Shown in pieces: positions 1 to 5,138 of a stretch of 6,837 nucleotides of DNA. Origin of the DNA: a bacterium (GTDB lineage: Bacteria; Patescibacteriota; UBA1384; JAMDBS01; DAOVQR01); assembly GCA_030628575.1 (NCBI GenBank), contig DAOVQR010000035.1:1-6837 (forward strand), read 5' to 3'. Numbering within the stretch: the first letter of the stretch is position 1; each line of letters opens with the position of its first letter. A program made the translations under genes and the position numbers. A model generated the notes under the pieces. The model worked only from the letters and a program-made list of their open reading frames with translations. It did not search any database and had not been told where the DNA came from.

Positions 1-1103
1 GCAACTGGAAAATAATACCACCAACCACCATAAGAAAATTGACCCAAAAGATATGCCGGTCTTTCCCCAAAAGCGCTAGCGAGAGTAAGTATAATGCCTT
101 TAAAATATTGCGCTGGTTGTAAATAATATATTAATGGCTGTAATTTAATAAGTGTATCATTATAATTTCCGACAATGAAACCAATTTGAATTCCAACATA
201 ATGATCAAAAGATTCAATAGAAAAACCATAACTTGCCCAAACAATTAAGAATCCAATCAAACAAATTAGAATAAAATCTAAAAAAGCTCTACAAAGACAA
301 TATAAAAAACATTTTTTCTTTTTCTTGAAAAAATAATAAGCTATCCAGATTGCCAACATTACAATAGGTAAAATTAAAGCAGAAAATTTTATTGAAAGCG
401 CAAAACCAAAAGATAAACCAGCAATCAATAATCTAAACCATTTTTGATCTATTAACTTGTTACTTGCTCTGCCACGTAGTGAGCTATGCTCTACTACTAT
501 GGTTACTAATCGCTTGTTACTAATCTTAAGATACCATGCATAAGAAAAAATTGTCAGGAAATATGCTAAACAAAACCACAAATCAGTGTTAGCCAAACGA
601 GCATGACCTAGAACGTTAGGTGAAAAGACAAAAAGTGTCAATGAAATTATCGCCGCAGACCATCCGAAGATTTTTTTTGTGATCAGATAAAAAACTAAAG
701 CAAATAATAATGTGGCGATAATAATTGGTAATCTAGAATAAAATAAAATTTGATCTGCACTGTTTCCCCAAGAATATAAAAATTTTTGAGCTGCATCACG
801 AGTTTCAAACCAACTATCATAAAAATAATCTTTGACAACCTTAAATACTTTGTGACGATAGTCAATATCTGGCTGTAGTATTAATAATGGCAATGCAGAG
901 ATTTGGCGACCCAGAAATGGATGTTCCGGATCTAAACGAAAATCTTTATCTTTTAATGATAAATAGCCACTTAGAATATGAATTGCCTCATCTGCCGTTG
1001 CTGAATCATTTTTAACACTTCTAATAAGCAAAAATCCCATTATTATAACTAATAATGGTAGTAAAAAGTATCTTGATATTTTTTCTAATAAAGATTGTTT
1101 CAT
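1..1103 (-). CDS. GT39/PMT-type membrane glycosyltransferase, C-terminus cut by window edge
   Basis: An open frame of 367 codons starts at ATG 1103-1101 and runs off the left edge without a stop, so the C-terminus is missing. Residues 13-27 form a first membrane helix. They are followed by the GT-C signature region: acidic pair D38-E39 in TADEAIHILSGY, then DPEHPFLGRQISALP (58-72). Another family hallmark, SPNVLGHARLANTDL, lies at 161-175, and several hydrophobic helices follow. This pattern fits the dolichyl/polyprenyl-phosphate-sugar transferases (GT39, PMT_2 type), which act on the outer face of the inner membrane using lipid-linked sugars. The acceptor and sugar cannot be read from sequence. 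It lies 88 bp downstream of the GT2 gene on the same strand, with the heptamer array between. No convincing Shine-Dalgarno site precedes the ATG. Residues 195-213 look like an extra loop created by a palindromic insertion. Family call is confident; function within it is not. Confidence 0.88.
   Translation of the reverse strand, partial: MKQSLLEKISRYFLLPLLVIIMGFLLIRSVKNDSATADEAIHILSGYLSLKDKDFRLDPEHPFLGRQISALPLLILQPDIDYRHKVFKVVKDYFYDSWFETRDAAQKFLYSWGNSADQILFYSRLPIIIATLLFALVFYLITKKIFGWSAAIISLTLFVFSPNVLGHARLANTDLWFCLAYFLTIFSYAWYLKISNKRLVTIVVEHSSLRGRASNKLIDQKWFRLLIAGLSFGFALSIKFSALILPIVMLAIWIAYYFFKKKKKCFLYCLCRAFLDFILICLIGFLIVWASYGFSIESFDHYVGIQIGFIVGNYNDTLIKLQPLIYYLQPAQYFKGIILTLASAFGERPAYLLGQFSYGGWWYYFPV
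456..521. repeat. In-frame palindromic insertion flanked by 9-bp direct repeats
   Basis: The 9-mer CTTGTTACT occurs at 456-464 and again at 513-521, exactly 57 bp (19 codons) apart. Between them sits an imperfect palindrome, GTAGTGAGC (476-484), TAT, GCTCTACTAC (488-497), with outer CCA/TGG extensions. A second 10-bp direct repeat, GTTACTAATC, lies at 502-511 and 516-525. In the glycosyltransferase the repeats encode SNK twice (residues 195-197 and 214-216), bracketing a hydrophilic loop between membrane helices. The layout looks like a small mobile or duplicated element accommodated in frame. It could instead be local slippage expansion. Confidence 0.55.
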
Positions 1104-1116
1104 TTATAATTTCGTT

Positions 1117-1172
1117 GAATGTTGAATGATGAAGTATGAAGCAGGAAGTATGGAGTATGGAATATGAATTTA
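1117..1172. repeat. Degenerate tandem heptamer array (8 units)
   Basis: Eight consecutive 7-bp units fill the gap between the two glycosyltransferase genes: GAATGTT at 1117, GAATGAT at 1124, GAAGTAT at 1131, GAAGCAG at 1138, GAAGTAT at 1145, GGAGTAT at 1152, GGAATAT at 1159 and GAATTTA at 1166. The consensus is about GAAGTAT. Purines dominate the plus strand. The array ends 13 bp before the start codon of the GT39 gene on the minus strand, so its complement would form most of the spacer RNA if the two genes are cotranscribed. It resembles the short tandemly repeated heptanucleotides known from cyanobacteria in form, though not in sequence. Confidence 0.7.
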
Positions 1173-1190
1173 ATACACAATTCCTGCTTC
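1138..1190. repeat. 10-bp inverted repeat after the GT2 stop codon
   Basis: GAAGCAGGAA (1138-1147) and TTCCTGCTTC (1181-1190) are perfect reverse complements separated by 33 bp. The right arm lies immediately downstream of the GT2 stop codon (minus strand) and the left arm lies within the heptamer array. A transcript from the GT2 gene could form a 10-bp stem here. There is no run of T after it, so it is not a standard intrinsic terminator. It may stabilise or process the spacer RNA. Confidence 0.5.
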
Positions 1191-1191
1191 C

Positions 1192-2751
1192 TTATTCCTT
1201 ATTCAACTTTTCAATAACTGCTTTTTCAGTTACTCGAAAATCAAGAGATTTTCCTAATAATAATCTGGTTTGTGCATCTATTGCTGGAAACGATGAAAAG
1301 AATATGTTAGAAATTGGCAGCATAATTGGTGCAAATACCCATTCTAAAATTACACTCCATGTTAATGATTTTCGAGGTTTTGGTGGCAACATTAAAAGTG
1401 AAATGGTTAATGTTACAATTAATCCAAGCATAGCAAAGGTCAAAATTCTTGAATATATCACCGGAAAATTAAATGCCAAAACAGTATTTCTAAAAGAAGG
1501 ATTCAAAAACGACGGCATCCAACCAACAACAGCTAATATAATGGAAGTGGTAGCCCAAGAAAAATGTCCTTCAATTAATCGACCAAACTGTAACCATTTA
1601 TGCCAAAATGGTAATTTTTTATTACCAATAAAATTCGTAGCCACATATGGAATATCTGAACATCCCCATGCCCAACGTCTTTTTTGTAAATATTGTTCAA
1701 CGAATGTTCCCCAATATCCTTTAGGGGAAAGTACTGCATCTTGATAAACTGGTACATGGAGCGGTACAACTTGATAATTTCCATCAAAAGCTACATAGCT
1801 TCTCCAATATTGATGACCATCTTCAACTATCGTTTTTACTGACCAAAAATCAGTTTTAACAAGTCCGGCTAAAGATTGGGCATGAGCAGAAAAATTCCGC
1901 AATCGATAAGGTCGGGTCGATTCAATCATTTGCCAAAAAGAACTACCAACCGCAATAGAACGAATAATTATTGGCACCTGCCAGATATTATTAAAAAACA
2001 TTGCCAAGGGCTGGTAACTTTTATGAATTGGATCATCATCATGTAAATAGTGATATGTTAAATTAGCTAAATATTTTTTATGGACACGATTATCAGCATC
2101 TAATGTTGTGACAATTGCATTTTCATATGGAATTTTTTCTTTTTTAATATATTTAAGCATTTGTCGTGCAGCATAAGTAATATTAGATCCTTTTCCTTTT
2201 ACTTCACCGATAATATTAGCTGGATGCATAGTGCAAATCATATGTTTAAATTTATCTCCAAATTCTTTTTTAAGAACTTTTGCATTTTTTTGAGCGTTCA
2301 CTTTATCACGCTCTTCGGATGCTAAAACAAATATTACTCTATCTTTTGTTGAATAATCAGAATTAGCTAAAGCTGAAATTGAATGGCGCAAGATTTCAAT
2401 ATCTTCTTTATATGTAGCTAAAATTACCACATGATAAATTTTTCTCCAAGCTTGCCCCGCCTTATTTTTAGGCGGGGTAAATTTTTTCGGAATACTTCCT
2501 TTACATAATGCCAGCCAATCTCTCCCAATATCTTTTTTATAACGCTTATAACCAATAATTAAATGGCCTGACATTAAAAATGCTTTTGCCAACCAATATA
2601 AAGCATATAAAATAACTATGGTTGCAATAACATATGGATAATATATTGATAAAATAATTGGTAATATAAAAGTAGCCCACATTAAAATGCCAGGAAAGAT
2701 TTCCCATAAACGATAATATTTTTTATGTCGATTAATTTCAATATTTTTCAT
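1192..2751 (-). CDS. Family 2 glycosyltransferase, processive (cellulose synthase-like) membrane type
   Basis: This 519-residue protein has two N-terminal membrane helices (about residues 18-60), a cytoplasmic GT-A domain and three C-terminal hydrophobic segments (about 397-415, 440-460, 470-490). Catalytic motifs are intact: ATYKED (112-117) at the nucleotide-binding site, TLDADN with the metal-binding DAD (218-220), VEDGHQYW with the base pair ED (310-311), and QKRRW (356-360), matching the Q(Q/R)xRW motif of processive enzymes. A C-terminal FPAIDAQTRLLLGK segment is intact. It should transfer a nucleotide-activated sugar on the cytoplasmic side of the membrane; the product is unknown. I chose ATG 2751-2749. 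A TTG in frame at 2760 would add three residues, but GGA just upstream of the ATG is a weak, closely spaced ribosome site. It lies 36 bp downstream of the small membrane protein. A GC-rich hairpin sits in the coding sequence near residues 92-99. Confidence 0.92.
   Translation of the reverse strand: MKNIEINRHKKYYRLWEIFPGILMWATFILPIILSIYYPYVIATIVILYALYWLAKAFLMSGHLIIGYKRYKKDIGRDWLALCKGSIPKKFTPPKNKAGQAWRKIYHVVILATYKEDIEILRHSISALANSDYSTKDRVIFVLASEERDKVNAQKNAKVLKKEFGDKFKHMICTMHPANIIGEVKGKGSNITYAARQMLKYIKKEKIPYENAIVTTLDADNRVHKKYLANLTYHYLHDDDPIHKSYQPLAMFFNNIWQVPIIIRSIAVGSSFWQMIESTRPYRLRNFSAHAQSLAGLVKTDFWSVKTIVEDGHQYWRSYVAFDGNYQVVPLHVPVYQDAVLSPKGYWGTFVEQYLQKRRWAWGCSDIPYVATNFIGNKKLPFWHKWLQFGRLIEGHFSWATTSIILAVVGWMPSFLNPSFRNTVLAFNFPVIYSRILTFAMLGLIVTLTISLLMLPPKPRKSLTWSVILEWVFAPIMLPISNIFFSSFPAIDAQTRLLLGKSLDFRVTEKAVIEKLNKE
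2455..2477. repeat. GC-rich hairpin embedded in the GT2 coding sequence
   Basis: CCCCGCCT (2455-2462) and AGGCGGGG (2470-2477) are perfect complements around the 7-nt loop TATTTTT. The arms are almost pure G+C inside a strongly AT-rich gene. In the mRNA sense it encodes TPPKNKAGQ in the linker between the second N-terminal helix and the catalytic domain, a place where extra residues are easily tolerated. It looks like a short palindromic repeat copied into the gene in frame. A regulatory mRNA hairpin is the alternative. Confidence 0.65.
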
Positions 2752-2787
2752 ATTTTCCAATATCTAATCTAAACTAATGTCTGATAA

Positions 2788-3087
2788 CTAAAAATATACT
2801 GAATTATAGAGAAGTATTGCCACTAAAATTTGACAAAAAAGCGCTGTACCCAATAAAGTATAGCTTATTATTTGTCCTTTTGAATCAAATGCTATTGATA
2901 AAATAATATTCAAAATTAAAATTCCTGTAACTAAAAATATGGAAAAAATACTGAAATGGATACGTGACCAAATAACCCAAAGGATTATGTTTAAAATTAC
3001 TGATAAACCAATAAATATCCAAGACAACCTATCAAGACGTAAATAGGATAATACTGTTTGCCAAATTGTATTAAAATTATATTTCAT
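2788..3087 (-). CDS. Small three-helix membrane protein of unknown function
   Basis: The 99-residue product is very hydrophobic, with three predicted membrane helices at about residues 21-41, 46-66 and 74-95. A short amphipathic N-terminus contains LRLDRLSW (residues 17-24). No catalytic residues or known domain can be recognised, and I do not assign a function. The start codon lies only 3 nt after the encoded CCA of tRNA-Thr, so no ribosome binding site can exist outside the tRNA; translation would depend on cleavage at the tRNA 3' end or on leaderless initiation. An internal start is possible but would remove part of the first helix. It ends 36 bp before the GT2 gene on the same strand, which suggests a link to the membrane glycosyltransferases. 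It stops with TAG. Confidence 0.75.
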   Translation of the reverse strand: MKYNFNTIWQTVLSYLRLDRLSWIFIGLSVILNIILWVIWSRIHFSIFSIFLVTGILILNIILSIAFDSKGQIISYTLLGTALFCQILVAILLYNSVYF

Positions 3088-3090
3088 GGT

Positions 3091-3165
3091 TGGAGCCAGT
3101 GGTGGGAATCGAACCCACGACTTACTCGTTACGAGTGAGTTACTCTACCTCTGAGTTACACTGGC
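3091..3165 (-). tRNA. tRNA-Thr (anticodon CGU)
   Basis: The minus strand folds into a full cloverleaf. The acceptor is GCCAGTG/CACTGGC, the D stem ACTC/GAGT, the anticodon loop CTCGTAA gives anticodon CGT for Thr ACG codons, and the T arm is GTGGG-TTCGAAT-CCCAC. Discriminator is T73 and CCA is encoded at 3093-3091. The anticodon stem ACTCA/CGAGT has one mismatch at its base by the loop (A31-C39). The 5' end directly touches the DUF192 stop codon and the 3' CCA is 3 nt from the next start codon, so the tRNA is probably released from a polycistronic transcript by RNase P and 3' processing. No separate tRNA promoter is visible. Confidence 0.95.
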
Positions 3166-3615
3166 TTATTTTATCTCAACTTTATTTCCAATCTTCAAAT
3201 CATCATTTTTTACTCTTCCAGATTTTAATTCTAATACCATGTCACATTTTTCTGGTAATTTGTATGATTTTCCTTGATCTTGATAAGATATATTTTCTGT
3301 AAATCCGATAATTTTACTATTGCGAATCCAAATAATATCAAGATCGAATCTCATCCCCTCCATCCAAAAACTGCGTATCCGACTATCATCATAAACAAAA
3401 AGCATTCCATCAATATCTTCTAAACTATTCCGATCCGATAAACCTTTGATTTGATCTTTCTCTGATCGAACAATCTCAACTTGATAATGTTTATCGCCTA
3501 TTTGTAGATTTTTTATTTCTGGTTTGTCCATTTGATTTTTCACAATAAAAAAAACTAATATTGATAATATCAAAACTATTGTCAAAACCACAAACATCAA
3601 CACATAATTTTTCAT
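3166..3615 (-). CDS. DUF192 family protein, membrane-anchored
   Basis: The 149-residue protein has one N-terminal hydrophobic helix (about residues 5-25) with little positive charge ahead of it and no lipobox, so it is likely a signal anchor that places the rest outside the cytoplasm. The remainder matches the compact DUF192 fold: IKGLSDRNSL (about 57-66), GMLFVYDD, SFWMEGMRFDLDIIWI, then IIGFTENI and the C-terminal DMVLELKSGRVKNDDLKIGNKV. The family's biochemical role is unknown. The start ATG (3615-3613) lies only 12 nt after an extended -10 box, so the mRNA would be almost leaderless; no Shine-Dalgarno site is present. It leads the cluster and its stop codon abuts tRNA-Thr. Family assignment is secure. 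Confidence 0.92.
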   Translation of the reverse strand: MKNYVLMFVVLTIVLILSILVFFIVKNQMDKPEIKNLQIGDKHYQVEIVRSEKDQIKGLSDRNSLEDIDGMLFVYDDSRIRSFWMEGMRFDLDIIWIRNSKIIGFTENISYQDQGKSYKLPEKCDMVLELKSGRVKNDDLKIGNKVEIK

Positions 3616-3627
3616 AATCTATGAAGT

Positions 3628-3636
3628 ATTTTACCA
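3628..3636 (-). promoter_or_regulatory. Extended -10 promoter of the DUF192/tRNA-Thr cluster
   Basis: On the minus strand TGGTAAAAT reads from 3636 to 3628: a TGN extension plus TAAAAT. No good -35 lies 16-18 bp upstream (TAGAAC at best), consistent with extended -10 promoters. The predicted start point, near 3621, is about 6 nt before the ATG. The same TGGTA core occurs in the promoters at 3784 and 6063. Confidence 0.55.
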
Positions 3637-3660
3637 CTTTTTACCCATTAGTTCTAGTAC

Positions 3661-3720
3661 TCACCTCCGAGGTGTTTGAAAATTTCACCTCGGAGGTGAA
3701 AAATGAACCACCTTGAGGCG
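3661..3720. repeat. Three phased copies of a CACCTC palindrome between divergent promoters
   Basis: CACCTCCGAGGTG (3662-3674) and CACCTCGGAGGTG (3686-3698) are each self-palindromic around one central base and are reverse complements of each other, so they can also form one 13-bp stem. A degenerate third copy, CACCTTGAGGCG, begins at 3709. The starts are 24 and 23 bp apart, slightly more than two helical turns. They sit between the two divergent promoters, outside both expected transcripts. They could be operator sites for a dimeric regulator, or a dispersed repeat that ended up here. Confidence 0.6.
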
Positions 3721-3760
3721 CCGTGTTCTGCTTGGATTAATAATTTAAAGGGATTTTTTA

Positions 3761-3789
3761 TTGACAAGTAGATAATTTTATGGTATAGT
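3761..3789 (+). promoter_or_regulatory. Sigma-70 type promoter of the metallophosphoesterase gene
   Basis: A perfect -35, TTGACA (3761-3766), is followed after exactly 17 bp by TATAGT (3784-3789). The -10 is also extended (TGG at 3781-3783). The start point is expected near 3796, giving a leader of about 63 nt. It is the strongest promoter in the window by match to consensus. Confidence 0.85.
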
Positions 3790-3843
3790 GATAAGAATCT
3801 TATTGGGAAAAAATTCCAAGTAACTTTAAAATTTAATATTTTG

Positions 3844-3850
3844 AAAGGAG
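3844..3850 (+). promoter_or_regulatory. Strong ribosome binding site of the metallophosphoesterase
   Basis: AAAGGAG ends 8 bp before the ATG at 3859. It fixes the start codon, and contrasts with the missing Shine-Dalgarno sites of the DUF192, CcdA-like and small membrane protein genes. Confidence 0.85.
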
Positions 3851-3858
3851 TATTTTGA

Positions 3859-4695
3859 ATGAAGATTTTATATGTAACTGATTTGCACGGCAATGAGAAA
3901 AAATATAAAAAGATATATCAGATTGCAAAAAAAATTCGCGCCGATGTGGTAATAAACGGTGGAGATATGCTGCCTAAAATCATTCACATATCCGATCAAC
4001 GCAAATTTATCAAGAATTTCCTTGATCCATACTTTGTAGAATTTGAAACTAATGGTATATATCATTTATCATTTCTGGGCAATGATGACCTTAAAATCTT
4101 TGACCAATTCTTTGATAAGATTTGTGATAAATATTCACTAATCTTTAATATTGCTCAGAAAAAAATCAGAATTAAGAATTTTGATTTTATTGGTATGAAT
4201 TGGGTGGTAGATTATCCATTTCGCATAAAGGATAGATGCCGACTTGATACAAAAAACGATGATATATTCCCCCAACAACACGGTAAGGGACTTTTATCTA
4301 TTCAGTACGAATGGCGAGAAATCGATAATTGGGCTTTATATGCTAAATCCCTTCCCACGATAGAAGAAGAACTAAACAATTTAGTGAAACCTAAAAATAT
4401 GTCAAATACCATTTATATCATTCATATGCCTCCTTGTGAATTAGGTCTTGACCAATGTATTAATGACACAAACGTGGGATCAAAAGCAATTTATGACTTT
4501 TTGCAAAAAAATCAACCACGGATATCATTGCATGGCCATATTCACGAGTCACCATATCTAAGTGGAATATGGTCTGCAAAAATTGGTAAAACCTGGTGTA
4601 TTCAACCTGGTCAATTAAATGATTTATCTTATGTTGTTATTGATTTATCTTTTGATGGCAACATTAAGATAAACAGGCAAACAATAAAAATATAA
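3859..4695 (+). CDS. Calcineurin-like metallophosphoesterase
   Basis: This 278-residue soluble protein carries the full set of metal-binding motifs of the calcineurin-like superfamily: D8 and H10 in TDLHG, GGD (34-36), GNDD (74-77), H189 in IIHMPP, and GHIH (226-229). The third motif has Asp where the common form is GNH(E/D). The stretch from IIHMPPCELGLDQ to HVGSK-like NVGSKAIYDFL and SLHGHIHESP resembles the archaeal/bacterial Icc-related group (COG2129 type), with the metal site likely binding two divalent cations to cleave a phosphoester. The substrate cannot be told from sequence. No signal peptide or membrane helix is present, so it acts in the cytoplasm. It is a single-gene unit with its own promoter, strong ribosome site and terminator, pointing against the genes on both sides. 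Between the third and fourth motifs a long insert (about 110-180) is not something I recognise. Confidence 0.9.
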   Translation: MKILYVTDLHGNEKKYKKIYQIAKKIRADVVINGGDMLPKIIHISDQRKFIKNFLDPYFVEFETNGIYHLSFLGNDDLKIFDQFFDKICDKYSLIFNIAQKKIRIKNFDFIGMNWVVDYPFRIKDRCRLDTKNDDIFPQQHGKGLLSIQYEWREIDNWALYAKSLPTIEEELNNLVKPKNMSNTIYIIHMPPCELGLDQCINDTNVGSKAIYDFLQKNQPRISLHGHIHESPYLSGIWSAKIGKTWCIQPGQLNDLSYVVIDLSFDGNIKINRQTIKI

Positions 4696-4706
4696 CAATA
4701 ATTATT

Positions 4707-4731
4707 CAGGGATTAAAATCCCTGTTTTTTT
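4707..4731 (+). terminator. Intrinsic terminator of the metallophosphoesterase gene
   Basis: CAGGGATT (4707-4714) and AATCCCTG (4717-4724) form a stem, in practice 6-7 bp with a small AT loop, followed directly by seven T (4725-4731). It lies 12 bp after the stop codon. Confidence 0.9.
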
Positions 4732-4776
4732 GTGAACTGAGTAGTACTATTTTTATGACGATAGTAAATATATTAT

Positions 4777-4896
4777 GACTTACACGCCTCATATTACATC
4801 ATCCTGAACTTGCCTGCCCGCCGAATTGGAGGGTTTCAGGATCCCGAGATTCCGTATCAGGATTACATCCTGTACGGAATGACAACCGCGTAAGTC
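4777..4896. repeat. Compound hairpin repeat element with short terminal inverted repeats
   Basis: The ends are GACTTACACGC (4777-4787) and GCGTAAGTC (4888-4896), inverted apart from one extra base. Inside are two further hairpins: ATCCTGAA (4801-4808) pairing with TTCAGGAT (4835-4842), and a longer stem in which ATTCCGTA (4849-4856) pairs with TACGGAAT (4873-4880), continued by CAGGAT/ATCCTG around TAC. A GC-rich stretch at 4812-4833 (CCCGCC/GGAGGG) sits in the loop of the first hairpin. The CCTGAA...TTCAGG plus ATTCC...GGAAT layout resembles dispersed intergenic palindromic repeats of several bacterial groups. Confidence 0.75.
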
Positions 4897-4975
4897 CTAT
4901 CCCTTAATAAAACATACCCGTTACTTATTTTAATTAAACCCAAAAATACAGGTTTTGTAAAGTGGAAAACTAGAA

Positions 4976-5128
4976 TTACTGCATAATAATTTTTCGTTAT
5001 GAAATTTTTAAATTATGAGCGAAAATAATGAAGAGCGAGGAAGCCGTCCCACTGGGACGGTGACGAGTAATGAATTATTTTTTAGCCATAATTTTAGAAT
5101 TGTAATAGAAAGGGTTATTATGCAGTAA
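4976..5128. repeat. 153-bp MITE-like element: length-symmetric palindrome with 14-bp terminal inverted repeats
   Basis: TTACTGCATAATAA (4976-4989) is mirrored perfectly by TTATTATGCAGTAA (5115-5128). The midpoint, C5052, is also the exact centre of the perfect palindrome CCGTCCCACTGGGACGG (5044-5060). The two 76-bp arms align end to end without gaps at about 60 percent identity, highest at the tips, around AAATTATG, and at the core. No clear target duplication flanks it. It stops 10 bp beyond the CcdA-like stop codon, so a transcript would fold there into a long hairpin. No transposase is encoded inside. Confidence 0.75.
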
Positions 5129-5138
5129 GTCTTCAACC

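Larger units (their letters stand above)
4696..5138. other. 443-bp gene-free region rich in hairpin repeats
   Basis: No coding sequence is supported here on either strand. It holds the metallophosphoesterase terminator (4707-4731) and two unrelated palindromic elements (4777-4896 and 4976-5128). Both flanking genes converge on it. The heptamer GTAAGTC recurs at 4890-4896 and 5125-5131, and its complement GACTTAC stands at 4777-4783. The plain AT-rich stretches 4732-4776 and 4897-4975 show nothing further that I can name. Confidence 0.8.

Noticed and set aside
1136..1744. 202-codon open frame on the plus strand
   Set aside because: It is antisense to the well-supported GT2 gene and shows no recognisable domain.
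3090..3302. Plus-strand open frame starting in the tRNA
   Set aside because: It runs antisense through tRNA-Thr and DUF192; the start is tRNA sequence.
3661..3720. Possible CRISPR array or riboswitch in the phased palindromes
   Set aside because: Units are only 13 bp with 10-11 bp gaps, too small for CRISPR, and they lie upstream of both predicted transcript starts, so not in a leader RNA.
3654..3893. 79-codon minus-strand frame across the divergent promoter region
   Set aside because: It covers the palindromic repeats, the promoter and the antisense start of the metallophosphoesterase; its sequence is translated repeat.
3868..4065. Short minus-strand open frame
   Set aside because: Antisense to the metallophosphoesterase, whose metal motifs are intact.
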